From Gordoniibacillus chartarius (GTDB lineage: Bacteria; Bacillota; Bacilli; Paenibacillales; NBRC-103111): a stretch of 61,430 nucleotides of DNA. Under the pieces are notes generated by a model. It was not told where the DNA came from. It saw nothing but the letters and a program-made list of their open reading frames with translations, and did no database searches. Location: positions 1 to 61,430 of the forward strand of contig NZ_JBHLWN010000043.1 of assembly GCF_042432825.1 (NCBI RefSeq), given 5' to 3'. A program made the position numbers and the translations under genes. Each line of letters opens with the position of its first letter. The first letter of the stretch is position 1. Below are positions 16,643-25,557 of the stretch, in pieces.

Positions 16643-18118
16643 ATGAACAAGAGCAAGTTCCGATCCGCGCTGGCTATCGCATCCGGCGTCGCTGTCCTGC
16701 TGGCGGGCTGCGCCCCCGGCGCAGCGCCAGGCAGTTCGCCTTCCGCCTCGACATCCGCATCGGGGGACCCCAACGGCGCGCAGGCCGGCAAGAAAGTCGT
16801 CATTGCGTTTGCAACGAGCAAGAACAAGCTGGAAGAAGACAATAAGGTGTACGAGAAGCTTATCCAAGACTATAACGCGAAGCCGGAGGGCAAGGCGGAG
16901 ATCAGGCTGACGCTCGCCAACTGGGGCGATAACGGCACCGATCAGCGCACCTGGGTGACGACACAGCTGACCGGCAACAACGCGCCGGATTTGTTCCAGT
17001 CGAAATATTTATGGTCACAGGAGGATTTCGGCAAGGGACTGGTCGTGGACGTAACCGACTACCTGTCAAAGCCGAACCCGTATTCCGAAGGCGCCGTATG
17101 GCGCAGCACGCTGTCCGACACGATCCTCAAGAACATGTATGTACCCGGTACGGAGAAGCTGGCGGGGATCCCGACGTATTCCGGTACGATCCGGCTGTTC
17201 TACAACAAAGATTTATTCGCGAAAGCGGGCGTCACGACGCTGCCGGAGACCTGGAAAGACTTCATCGCCGTACAGGAGAAAATCCAAGCCGCCGGAATTA
17301 CGCCGATGGCTGTCGGATTCGCCAAGCAGGGCGGCGACCGTCCGAACTGGATCACGCGGTACTTGTCCGACCAGACCGTCGAGCAGCTCGTTCCGCAAAT
17401 GGATCTGGACAAAAATAATCTGATCGGCTCGAACGAAATCGTCGCTGCAATCGACGCGGGAACGATCGATTTTACGAAGGAGCCTTGGAAGAGCGTATTC
17501 CCAATCCTGAAGGATTGGTCGCGCTTCTGGCCGAAGGGCTTTAACGGCATCACCGTCGACGACGCGAACGATATGTTTATCCGTGGCGATGCGGCGATGA
17601 CGCTCAACACGCCGGATTTCACCAAGCAGCTGCAGGGCATGAACGTCGGCGTTATCCGCGTGCCGTATTTGACGAAGGAGACGCACCCGATGGCGGAGGG
17701 CAAATACTACGAGGTCGCTTCGGGCAACCCGGACGGCGTGTACGTCATGCCGAAGACGCTGGCCCCGGAGAAGCAGGAGGCGGCGATCGATTTCCTGATG
17801 TATATGACGTCGCCGCCGGTGCAGGAGCAGATTGCGGAAAAAATTTATCGCGTCTCCGTACTCAAGTCGGCTAAATTTCCGGACAATATTAAGCAGTTCC
17901 TGGCCGTCAACGAGCCGTTCAAGATGAACCTGTTCGGTCCGGCTTTCAGCAAAAATTTATACGATACGTTCGGCAAGGACGGACAGCTTTATTTGGACGG
18001 CAGCCTGCCATTGGATGCGTTCCTCGCGAAAATGAACCAGGTGGCGAAGCAGGAAGCGGCGTCGCTGAAAGCGTCGCAGGGCTGGAACGAGCAGAACGGC
18101 TACGGCACGAAAAAATAA
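16643..18118 (+). CDS. extracellular solute-binding lipoprotein of a sugar ABC importer
   Basis: A 491-residue SBP_bac_1-type lipoprotein that captures an oligosaccharide outside the membrane. It has a signal peptide ending in the lipobox LLAGC (Cys about residue 23), then a Ser/Ala/Gly-rich linker and a two-lobe binding fold (IPTYSGTIRLFYNKDLF, WKDFIAVQEKI, FIRGDAAMTLN). AAGAGGAGAG precedes the ATG. Because a sulfatase follows in the same operon, a sulfated oligosaccharide is a plausible ligand, but this is inference. Confidence 0.92.
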   Translation: MNKSKFRSALAIASGVAVLLAGCAPGAAPGSSPSASTSASGDPNGAQAGKKVVIAFATSKNKLEEDNKVYEKLIQDYNAKPEGKAEIRLTLANWGDNGTDQRTWVTTQLTGNNAPDLFQSKYLWSQEDFGKGLVVDVTDYLSKPNPYSEGAVWRSTLSDTILKNMYVPGTEKLAGIPTYSGTIRLFYNKDLFAKAGVTTLPETWKDFIAVQEKIQAAGITPMAVGFAKQGGDRPNWITRYLSDQTVEQLVPQMDLDKNNLIGSNEIVAAIDAGTIDFTKEPWKSVFPILKDWSRFWPKGFNGITVDDANDMFIRGDAAMTLNTPDFTKQLQGMNVGVIRVPYLTKETHPMAEGKYYEVASGNPDGVYVMPKTLAPEKQEAAIDFLMYMTSPPVQEQIAEKIYRVSVLKSAKFPDNIKQFLAVNEPFKMNLFGPAFSKNLYDTFGKDGQLYLDGSLPLDAFLAKMNQVAKQEAASLKASQGWNEQNGYGTKK

Positions 18119-18147
18119 CCGCCCTTAAGGGCGTCTGAGGTGATGTT

Positions 18148-19494
18148 ATGACGACAGAACAGCGACCGAATGTCATCGTATTCTTTACCGATCAACAGCG
18201 CTGGGATACAACGGGCGTTCACGGCAACCCGCTGGGCCTTACGCCGAACTTCGACCGGATGGCGCTGGAGGGAACGCATGCGTCCCATTCCTTCACATGC
18301 CAGCCGGTGTGCGGACCGGCTCGCTCGTGCCTGCAAACCGGCAAATATGCGACGACAACAGGATGCTACCGGAACGGGATTCCGCTGCCGGATGATCATA
18401 AGACGCTGGCGCATTATTTTGCCGAGGCAGGGTATAAGACGGGATATATCGGCAAGTGGCACCTGGCCGGGGAAGAGCCGGTCCCGGCGGAGCAGCGGGG
18501 CGGCTACGATTACTGGCTCGCATCCAATCTGCTCGAATTCACCTCGGATTCGTACGACACGGTCATGTACAACGGCGATAATGAGGCGGTGAAGCTGCCG
18601 GGCTACCGCGTCGATGCGATGACGGATGCGGCCATCCGATATATCGACCGCCATCGGAACGATCCGTTCTTTCTCTTCCTGTCATACATTGAGCCGCATC
18701 ACCAGAATCATCTTGATAACTACCCGGCACCATATGGCTATGAAGGGATGTATACCGGCAAATGGTCGCCGCCCGATCTGGCGGCGCTCGTCGGCAGCGC
18801 TCCGCAGCACCTCGGCGGTTATTACGGCATGGTCAAGCGGCTCGACGAGGCGCTTGGCCGGCTGATGGACGCCGTACGCAGCTTGAAGCTGTCGGACAAC
18901 ACGATCATCATGTTCACGTCGGACCACGGCTGTCACTTCAAAACCCGTAACAGCGAATACAAGCGCTCCTGCCACGACAGCTCGCTGCGGGTACCGACCG
19001 CATTCATCGGACCGGGCTTCACGGGGGGAGGCAGATTGCAGCGGCTCGTCTCGCTGATCGACCTGCCGCCGACGCTGCTGGATGCGGCCGGGATTCCGGT
19101 GCCGGCATCGATGGAAGGACATTCGCTGCTGCCGGCGGTCCGCAAGGAGAAAGAAGACCGGCCAGACGACGTGTTCGTGCAGATCAGCGAGACACAGGTC
19201 GGCCGAGCCCTGCGTACACCGCGCTGGAAGTACAGCGTATCGGCGCCGGAGAAGCACGGCTGGGACGATTCGGCATCCGCTACGTATACGGAGGAATTCC
19301 TCTACGACCTCGAGGCCGATCCTTACGAGCTGACCAATCTGATTGGGCTTGATGCGTACGAAGTTGTCGTCAGGAAGCTGCGCGAAAGGCTGGTGGAGCG
19401 TATTCGCAGCGTAGAGGGCTATGCGCCTGCAATCGTTCCCGCCGAGTCCAAAGGCTCCTTCCAGCGCAGGGTCGCGATACGAGAAGCGAATTGA
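18148..19494 (+). CDS. type I sulfatase (formylglycine-dependent)
   Basis: A 448-residue sulfatase of the alkaline-phosphatase superfamily that hydrolyses sulfate esters. The metal-binding start is NVIVFFTDQQRWD, and the signature CGPARSCLQTGKY places the catalytic formylglycine precursor at Cys55 (CxPxR). Further active-site parts are GKWHLAG, TSDHGCHFK and the C-terminal YDLEADPYELTNL. No signal peptide is seen, so it should act in the cytoplasm on imported sugars. It is the last gene of the importer operon, and the activating enzyme is encoded at 12679. The exact substrate (sulfated fucose, rhamnose, hexosamine) cannot be read. Confidence 0.92.
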   Translation: MTTEQRPNVIVFFTDQQRWDTTGVHGNPLGLTPNFDRMALEGTHASHSFTCQPVCGPARSCLQTGKYATTTGCYRNGIPLPDDHKTLAHYFAEAGYKTGYIGKWHLAGEEPVPAEQRGGYDYWLASNLLEFTSDSYDTVMYNGDNEAVKLPGYRVDAMTDAAIRYIDRHRNDPFFLFLSYIEPHHQNHLDNYPAPYGYEGMYTGKWSPPDLAALVGSAPQHLGGYYGMVKRLDEALGRLMDAVRSLKLSDNTIIMFTSDHGCHFKTRNSEYKRSCHDSSLRVPTAFIGPGFTGGGRLQRLVSLIDLPPTLLDAAGIPVPASMEGHSLLPAVRKEKEDRPDDVFVQISETQVGRALRTPRWKYSVSAPEKHGWDDSASATYTEEFLYDLEADPYELTNLIGLDAYEVVVRKLRERLVERIRSVEGYAPAIVPAESKGSFQRRVAIREAN

Positions 19495-19549
19495 TAACGG
19501 CGGGGACTTTGATGGGTTTCGCCGCATAGGAGTGCCATGATACAAGGAA

Positions 19550-19576
19550 CGGAGGCCAAGTGCCTCCGGTTTTTTT
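19550..19576 (+). terminator. intrinsic terminator after the sulfatase
   Basis: CGGAGGC (19550-19556) pairs with GCCTCCG (19562-19568) across a CAAGT loop, followed by seven T (19570-19576). It ends the importer/sulfatase operon. Confidence 0.9.
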
Positions 19577-19639
19577 CATTAGCGAGTACACGTTCCCCAG
19601 CTTAGCACGAGGGTTCGAATTGATATTGTTGATCGTGAT

Positions 19640-19654
19640 ATAGAATTATTCTAT
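19640..19654 (+). promoter_or_regulatory. perfect 7-bp inverted repeat upstream of the leader B promoter
   Basis: ATAGAAT-T-ATTCTAT ends 11 bases before the -35 box. It may be an activator or repressor site; no regulator is known for it. Confidence 0.35.
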
Positions 19655-19665
19655 TAGCAAATCGG

Positions 19666-19694
19666 TTGACGATCCAGAACAAGGATGATATAGT
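19666..19694 (+). promoter_or_regulatory. sigma-A promoter of leader B / second importer operon
   Basis: TTGACG (19666-19671) and TATAGT (19689-19694) are separated by 17 bases. The -35 and spacing are the same as at leader A. Confidence 0.78.
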
Positions 19695-19706
19695 CGCTCT
19701 ATATAG

Positions 19707-19822
19707 AAATCCTTACTAAACAAATAGGAATTTACGCAATTACACACAGCGTCTACTGGTTAACTGGAGACAAGATTTCACCGAAGTGTTGTTGAGCGCG
19801 GTGAAGCTCTTGTCTTTTTTTT
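19707..19822 (+). ncRNA. leader RNA B: second copy of the candidate attenuator
   Basis: Homologous to leader A: AAATCC (19707), TAAACA (19717), TAGGAATT (19725-19732), a stem ACGC/GCGT (19734-19737 with 19749-19752) with an 11-base loop as in A, then ACTGGTTAACTGGAGAC (19755-19771). Compared with A the stem changes AGGC/GCCT to ACGC/GCGT, preserving pairing, and the block differs only by C/T changes. A terminator follows: GACAAGA pairs with TCTTGTC (19808-19814) and TTCACCG with CGGTGAA, then eight T. It ends 20 bases before the lyase gene. Confidence 0.72.
19769..19822 (+). terminator. intrinsic terminator inside leader B
   Basis: Two 7-bp stem segments (19769-19775 with 19808-19814; 19777-19783 with 19799-19805) separated by a small internal loop, then eight T (19815-19822). 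It lies between promoter and first gene. Confidence 0.86.
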
Positions 19823-19841
19823 GTAGAAAGGGATGAATTCG

Positions 19842-21326
19842 ATGACGTCAACCGCCGGCAAGAGCGAAGTTTACGGCCGAATCGTGCTGGAGCCGGCTTA
19901 TCGGCAAGCGCAGGCTCATCTGTTAGATCCGATGATCGCGATCCATAAGGCCCACCTCATCATGCTGCGCAGACAAGGCTTGATCGGGGAGCTTGATGCG
20001 AATAAATTGGCTGAGGCATTGCTTGCCGTTGATCGCGAGCACTATCGAAAGGGCGCTTATACGGGAGAATTCGAGGATCTCTTCTTCGAGATGGAGCACG
20101 AGCTTCTCTCTTCTGCCGGCGATGCGGCTGGGAATCTGCATATCGGTCGAAGCCGCAACGATATGGGAATCGCTTTGTACCGGATGGTGCTTCGGGAGAA
20201 AATATTGCAGACGATCGATTCCGCTTTAGGGTTGTATCGATCCTTACTGACTTTTGCCGCCGAACATGTGGACACGATCTATATTGCGCTTACCCATACT
20301 CAGCAGGCCCAGCCTACGACGATCGCCCACTATGCGTCGGCTGTAGCGTACTTCATCGAAAGGGATATCAAACGATTGCAAAGCTCCTATGACAGCTGCA
20401 ATGTGAGCAGTCTCGGGGCTGCGGCATTAACGACGTCGGGCTACCCGCTCGATAGGGAATTTGTTGCGAGGCTGCTCGGCTTTTCCGGGATTATCGAGAA
20501 TTCGTACGATGCCGTCAGCGGAGCCGATTATGCGGGGGAGGCGGCGGCGGCGGCCCAGATCGCCGCCGTGAACGCGGGGAGATTCGTCCAGGATCTGCTT
20601 CAGTGGTGTACGCAGGAGTTCGGTGTTCTGTGCTTAGCGGATGATTTTGTACAAATTAGTTCCATTATGCCGCAGAAGCGAAATCCCGTTGCACTCGAGC
20701 ATGCCCGGTCGCTTCTTTCGTCATGTAAAGGCAATGCCCAAACCGTGTTTGCGATGATTCACAATACCCCATATGGGGATATCGTGGATACGGAGGACGA
20801 TATGCAGCCTTATGTCTGGAAGAGTCTCGAGACGCTAGAAGCCGTCTATCGCTTGCTGGCAGCTATTATTGCTTCGGCGTCGGTTGACCGAGAAGCTTTG
20901 TCTCGGCGGGCGAAGACAAGCTTTGCCACGGTAACGGAGCTTGCGGATACGTTAGTGCGGACAGAAGGGCTATCTTTCCGCAAGGCCCACGAGGTGACGA
21001 GTAAAGTCGCGGCGCTTGGCGCCAAGGAAGCCAAGTCCGTACAGGACATCACGCTGCGCGAGGTAAACGATGCAGCGCTTGAGACCGTCGGACGAAAGCT
21101 TCAATTAACCGATGAACAGCTTGAGCGTGCGCTGGACCCGGAGCATTTCGTACGCATTCGCTCGCTTCCCGGCGGTCCTAGTCCGAGGGAAGTCGGCCGG
21201 GCGCTTGCGGATCAGGAACAGAGGCGGCAGACGCTTCAACAATGGCACGATGAGAGGCTGGGCACGATTCGCAACGCGGCGATGCAGCTGGATCATATTT
21301 TGGCATCATGGCTGGCAATGGCATAG
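19842..21326 (+). CDS. argininosuccinate lyase-like enzyme in a catabolic operon
   Basis: A member of the fumarase/aspartase/ArgH lyase superfamily (about 494 residues), which cleaves C-N or C-O bonds of succinyl-type adducts to release fumarate. Conserved regions include NLHIGRSRNDM (ArgH-like), TTIAHYASAVAYF with its preceding THTQQAQP, and the flexible signature loop SSIMPQKRNP near residue 273. I choose ATG 19842 because the earlier ATG (19833) abuts the AAAGGG ribosome site. No argG or other arginine gene is nearby; the neighbours are an amidohydrolase and a sugar-type ABC importer. A role in breaking down an imported conjugate rather than in arginine synthesis is likely. The substrate is unknown. 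Confidence 0.85.
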   Translation: MTSTAGKSEVYGRIVLEPAYRQAQAHLLDPMIAIHKAHLIMLRRQGLIGELDANKLAEALLAVDREHYRKGAYTGEFEDLFFEMEHELLSSAGDAAGNLHIGRSRNDMGIALYRMVLREKILQTIDSALGLYRSLLTFAAEHVDTIYIALTHTQQAQPTTIAHYASAVAYFIERDIKRLQSSYDSCNVSSLGAAALTTSGYPLDREFVARLLGFSGIIENSYDAVSGADYAGEAAAAAQIAAVNAGRFVQDLLQWCTQEFGVLCLADDFVQISSIMPQKRNPVALEHARSLLSSCKGNAQTVFAMIHNTPYGDIVDTEDDMQPYVWKSLETLEAVYRLLAAIIASASVDREALSRRAKTSFATVTELADTLVRTEGLSFRKAHEVTSKVAALGAKEAKSVQDITLREVNDAALETVGRKLQLTDEQLERALDPEHFVRIRSLPGGPSPREVGRALADQEQRRQTLQQWHDERLGTIRNAAMQLDHILASWLAMA

Positions 21327-21346
21327 CCGAGACAGGAGGAAACGCG

Positions 21347-22309
21347 ATGTTTCAGAACCGGAATTTTAGCGTATTCGATATTCACGGGCATTTAGGCTTT
21401 CGGGAGCCGGCTAAGCCTAGAAAACCGCAGCATCCGCTGATCGGCAAGTATGCGGGCGAGCGGGCGGAACGCATGCGGCTGTCGTGGGATTTTCCTTCAA
21501 CGGAAGATCAAGCGGAGGAGGCAAGCCGCCCTTTAATCGATCGGTGGTCCGATGAGCTCGATAAGTATGCCATCGGCGGCATCAATTTTTTGACCGCGCG
21601 AAACAACGAAGTTCTGGCTGAACAGATTGGCCAATATCCGAACAAATTTACCGGCTTTGCATCCCATCCCATTGAGGAGAAGGATGCGGCGAAACAGCTG
21701 AAGATCGCGGTGGATGAGCTTGGATTGCGCGGATATAAGCTGTTCGGTCCGCTCACGCCGGTTCCGTTCGAGGATCCGTCGCTTGAGCCGGTCTGGACGT
21801 TCGCGGCCGAGCGGCGCCTCCCCGTGCTGATCCATTTCGGACTGCTCGGCCACGCCGGAGGCATTGTGCATCATCCGAACATCAGCCCTTTAGCCATCTT
21901 TAACACGGCGCGCGAATATCCGGATATCCCGTTTATTATCCCGCATTTCGGAGCGGGATATTTCCAGGAGCTGCTGCATCTGTGCTGGAGCTGCCCGAAT
22001 GTGTATGTCGACACGTCCGGCTCCAACCAATGGGTTCGCTGGATGCCCTACGAGCTCGATCTGGAGCGGCTGTTCCGCAAAACCTACGAGCTGATCGGTC
22101 CGGAACGAATCGTGTTCGGTACGGATGCGATGGGATTCCCGCGCGGTTATCCGTACCGGTATTTGCAGGACCAGGTTCGCGTATGCAGGGATTTGCGGTT
22201 CAGCGAATCCGACATCGAGCTCATCTTCGGCAACAATGCAAGGAAGCTGCTGCAACTGGAGACTCCATCCCATTTCTCTCAAGGAGATGATGACCATGAA
22301 ACGCATTAA
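21347..22309 (+). CDS. amidohydrolase-family (TIM-barrel) metal-dependent hydrolase
   Basis: A 320-residue amidohydrolase_2 enzyme, a group that hydrolyses or decarboxylates small carboxylates and lactones. The metal site starts with FDIHGHLGF (HxH), continues with LIHFGLLGH and IPHFGAG, and ends with the Asp of FGTDAMGFPRGYPY; the C-terminus NNARKLLQL is family-typical. AGGAGGAA precedes ATG 21347. It is 20 bases after the lyase and overlaps the solute-binding protein, so lyase and hydrolase probably act in succession on the imported compound. Confidence 0.87.
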   Translation: MFQNRNFSVFDIHGHLGFREPAKPRKPQHPLIGKYAGERAERMRLSWDFPSTEDQAEEASRPLIDRWSDELDKYAIGGINFLTARNNEVLAEQIGQYPNKFTGFASHPIEEKDAAKQLKIAVDELGLRGYKLFGPLTPVPFEDPSLEPVWTFAAERRLPVLIHFGLLGHAGGIVHHPNISPLAIFNTAREYPDIPFIIPHFGAGYFQELLHLCWSCPNVYVDTSGSNQWVRWMPYELDLERLFRKTYELIGPERIVFGTDAMGFPRGYPYRYLQDQVRVCRDLRFSESDIELIFGNNARKLLQLETPSHFSQGDDDHETH

Positions 22310-23654
22310 CCAATCTTTCATCGTGCTGGTATCCTTGGCTGCCCTCATGTCCGGCTGCGCCGGAACGAGCAATACTGGAGCGACATCGGGCACAGCCGCA
22401 GGCACGGCTTCTCCCGGCGCTTCGACGACTCCCGCAGCTTCGGCTGCCAGCAGCGAGCCGGTTACGATTGAATATTGGCAGTATGAATTCGCCGCCAAGG
22501 TCGAACTGATCGATGCGCTGATCAAGGAATTCGAACAGAAGCACCCTAACATTAAAGTCAAGCAAACGAACTTTCCGTACGACCAGTACAATCAGAAGGT
22601 CGCTACGCTAGTTCCGGCAGGCAAGGGTCCCGATGTCATTAACCTGTACTACGGCTGGCTTCCGAAATACGTAGCCTCGGGGTACTTACAGCCGCTGCCC
22701 GTGAACAGCTTTCCGGCCGCCGATATCGAGAAGGAATTTTTCCCGTTCGTCAGCGCGGCGAAGCTGAACGGAAACTATTACGCCGTACCGACGGGAGTTC
22801 GGACGCTCGGTCTTTTCTATAACAAAGATTTGTTTGCAAAGTCGGGAATCGATAAGCCGCCGGCGACTTGGACGGAGCTGGTCGATACGGCCAAGAAGCT
22901 GACGGAAAAGGACGCGAACGGACAGTTCGTAACGGAAGGGCTTGCCTGGGAGCCGGGCGCTCAGCTTCACCACTGGTACCGTGACGGATTGGTTTATCAG
23001 GCCGGGGGCAAGGATACGAGCGACGATAAGCGGAAAGTGCTGTGGAAGGATTCTCCTGCCGGTCTGGAAGCCTTCCAGTATTTGCTCGATTTCGCCACGG
23101 TGCACAAAGTGGGAATCAACGGTTTTTACAATGACGATGCGAATGCGTTCAAAACCGGCCATGCTGCAATGAATATCGACGGTTCCTACCGGCTGGGTTC
23201 GCTGAAGAAGGACGCGCCGAACTTACATTACGCCATTGCTCCGCTTCCTTCTTACAAAGGAAAGTCGGCTCCGGCGTCGTTCTGGGCCAACGCGATTCCG
23301 AAGAACGTAACCGGCAAGAAGCTGGAAGCATCGGTGGAATTCCTTAAGTTCTTGACAAGTAAGGAAGTACAGGAACAATGGGTGGAGAAAACCGGTGAGC
23401 TGCCTGCCAAGAAAGAGGTGGCCTTACAGGATAAATATGTAAAGGATGAGAAGCTCGGGCCGTTCATTTCCCAGCTGGCGGACGGCAAGGCGCATTTCTT
23501 CGTCGACGAGACGCAAGAGCGGACGCTGTTTATCGATGCGGTCGATCAAGTGCTGATCAATCACGTTCCTGTGGAGCAAGCATTTGCGGATTTGGTCGGG
23601 AAGACACAGAAGCTGTATGACGAATATTGGGCCAAAGCGGGCTCGGCAAAATAA
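22296..23654 (+). CDS. extracellular solute-binding lipoprotein, second importer
   Basis: A 452-residue SBP_bac_1 lipoprotein. The signal peptide ends in lipobox ALMSGC, followed by a Thr/Ala/Ser/Gly-rich linker and the binding fold (VTIEYWQYEF, TGVRTLGLFYNKDLF, AFKTGHAAMNIDGSY). The start at ATG 22296 is ten bases after AAGGAG and overlaps the amidohydrolase's 3' end by 14 bases. It supplies the permeases at 23687 and 24625. Its ligand should be what the lyase and amidohydrolase process. Confidence 0.92.
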   Translation: MKRINQSFIVLVSLAALMSGCAGTSNTGATSGTAAGTASPGASTTPAASAASSEPVTIEYWQYEFAAKVELIDALIKEFEQKHPNIKVKQTNFPYDQYNQKVATLVPAGKGPDVINLYYGWLPKYVASGYLQPLPVNSFPAADIEKEFFPFVSAAKLNGNYYAVPTGVRTLGLFYNKDLFAKSGIDKPPATWTELVDTAKKLTEKDANGQFVTEGLAWEPGAQLHHWYRDGLVYQAGGKDTSDDKRKVLWKDSPAGLEAFQYLLDFATVHKVGINGFYNDDANAFKTGHAAMNIDGSYRLGSLKKDAPNLHYAIAPLPSYKGKSAPASFWANAIPKNVTGKKLEASVEFLKFLTSKEVQEQWVEKTGELPAKKEVALQDKYVKDEKLGPFISQLADGKAHFFVDETQERTLFIDAVDQVLINHVPVEQAFADLVGKTQKLYDEYWAKAGSAK

Positions 23655-23686
23655 AAGCGCAGTCCGAAGGGGGAGGCAAGAAGAGG

Positions 23687-24625
23687 ATGGAGGAGACCAT
23701 CAAGCAAGTCGATATCGGGCGTAAGCAAGGACATACGGCCCCGAGGTTTACTATCGGTTACCATCGCAAGCGGTATTTGTTTATTTACGGCTGTCTGCTG
23801 CTCCCCCTTTTATTTTTCTTTACCGTTCGGGTCATTCCTATGCTGTATTCTTTCAATGTCAGTTTTCACCAGTGGGATATGCTCTCGGAGGAGAAGCCTT
23901 TCGTCGGGTTAGCCAATTACCGGGCCTTGTTTGAAGACGCGGTGTTTCTGACGGCAATTCGAAATACCGCCGTCTACGTTGTCTTGGGCGTTCTCGGTCA
24001 ATTGGCCGCAGGTATGGCGATCGCGCTGCTGCTGCGGCGGATCGTCTTCCTGCGGGGATTTTTCCGGGCCGTATACTTCCTTCCATATATCACCAGCGTA
24101 GTTGCCGTCAGCTGGGTATTCCGCTGGATTCTCATGAAGAACGGGATCGCGAATTCCTGGCTGCTGGCATGGGGATTTGACGCTCAGCCGTTTCTGTACT
24201 CGACCACGCAGGCCATTTTTTTGATAACAGCCGTGATGGTGTGGCAACATATCGGATTTCAGATGCTGATCTTTTTGGCCGGACTCGATAACATTCCAGC
24301 CATCTATTACGACGCCGCTTCGATCGACGGAGCGGGGCGCTTTCGCACCTGGATTCACATTACGCTGCCTCTGCTCAATCCGGTCATCGTATTTTCGGTA
24401 GTCATGGCCACGATCGGCTTCCTGCAGTCGTTTACGCAGATACTCAATATGACGGCAGGGGGGCCGCTGAATTCAACGATATCGATCGTGCTGCACATTT
24501 ATAATTCCGCCTTTAAGAGCTTCAATATGGGGTATGCCTCCGCCGGTTCGGTAGTCTTGTTCGTCATGATTCTGGCGCTGGTAGCGGTTCAGCTGAAGCT
24601 GGTGGAAAGAAAGGTGGAACACTGA
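23687..24625 (+). CDS. ABC transporter permease (MalF type), second importer
   Basis: A 312-residue CUT1 permease with six helices. After a hydrophilic N-terminus the first helix is YLFIYGCLLLPLLFFFTVR; the EAA loop reads IYYDAASIDGAGRFRTWIHI. ATG 23687 follows GGGGGAGG by about ten bases. Its TGA overlaps the start of the next permease (TGATG), so the two are translationally coupled. Confidence 0.92.
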   Translation: MEETIKQVDIGRKQGHTAPRFTIGYHRKRYLFIYGCLLLPLLFFFTVRVIPMLYSFNVSFHQWDMLSEEKPFVGLANYRALFEDAVFLTAIRNTAVYVVLGVLGQLAAGMAIALLLRRIVFLRGFFRAVYFLPYITSVVAVSWVFRWILMKNGIANSWLLAWGFDAQPFLYSTTQAIFLITAVMVWQHIGFQMLIFLAGLDNIPAIYYDAASIDGAGRFRTWIHITLPLLNPVIVFSVVMATIGFLQSFTQILNMTAGGPLNSTISIVLHIYNSAFKSFNMGYASAGSVVLFVMILALVAVQLKLVERKVEH

Positions 24626-25467
24626 TGGGGACCCCGATTCGCATTTCTTTCGCCAGGTCGGCTCTGACCGCGGTTGGCTACGGGCTTCTCACGCTTGGCT
24701 TGACCGTTGTCGCCTTTCCTTTCCTATGGATGATCGCGACTTCATTGAAAGCGCCCGAGGATATGTTTTCGCTAAGCCTGATTCCGAAGAAGGTGCTTTG
24801 GAGCAATTATACCGATATATTTCGGCAGACCGAATATGGCGTTTGGTTCGTAAACAGCACGATCGTCGCGGTCCTGGCGACAGGCAGCGTGGCGGTGTTC
24901 GATACGATCGTCGGGTATATCGTGGCGAAGTTTTCCTTTGTCGGGAAACAGGCGATCTTTCTGTTCATCCTCAGCACACTGATGGTACCGACGGAGATGC
25001 TTATCATCCCGTGGTATTTGCTTTCGACGAATCTGGGCTGGGTGGATACGTATTGGGGGGTGCTGTTTCCCGGGCTCATTACCGGCTTCGGCATTTTTCT
25101 CATGAAGCAGTTCATGGAATCGATACCGTCCGAGCTGCTGGATGCGGCGCGGATCGACGGTTTGGGCGAGCTGGGGATTCTGGCGAAGATCGTCGTGCCG
25201 CTCACTCGCTCGGCGCTGGCAACGCTTTGCATATTAACGTTCTTAGGCAGTTGGAATGCGTTTATTTGGCCCTTGATCGTGACCCAATCCGACAATATGT
25301 ATACCATACCGGTCGGGATGGCGTTCTTCTCCAGCGAAGCGAAGGACAGCAGCAACTGGATTCAAGTGATGACGGGGGCGACGCTTTCGGTGCTTCCGCT
25401 TATCGTGGTGTTTATTGTATTTCAAAAACAAATCATTCGCGGAATTGCAACTACCGGCATGAAGTGA
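24625..25467 (+). CDS. ABC transporter permease (MalG type), second importer
   Basis: A 280-residue CUT1 permease with six spans. The EAA motif is LLDAARIDGLGELGILAKI, and the C-terminus (IIRGIATTGMK) is the standard MalG ending. As in the other two importers, no ATPase gene follows; instead a terminator ends the operon. Confidence 0.93.
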   Translation: MGTPIRISFARSALTAVGYGLLTLGLTVVAFPFLWMIATSLKAPEDMFSLSLIPKKVLWSNYTDIFRQTEYGVWFVNSTIVAVLATGSVAVFDTIVGYIVAKFSFVGKQAIFLFILSTLMVPTEMLIIPWYLLSTNLGWVDTYWGVLFPGLITGFGIFLMKQFMESIPSELLDAARIDGLGELGILAKIVVPLTRSALATLCILTFLGSWNAFIWPLIVTQSDNMYTIPVGMAFFSSEAKDSSNWIQVMTGATLSVLPLIVVFIVFQKQIIRGIATTGMK

Positions 25468-25468
25468 A

Positions 25469-25500
25469 CGAAGCCGAACGCGGGCTTCGCCGTTTTTCTT
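25469..25500 (+). terminator. intrinsic terminator of the second importer operon
   Basis: CGAAGCC (25469-25475) pairs with GGCTTCG (25483-25489), followed by a T-rich tract (25493-25500). Confidence 0.85.
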
Positions 25501-25557
25501 TTGTACGGAAATTGCGGTACAATGGATGCTACTACCGACGTTGAAGGAGGCGGACTC

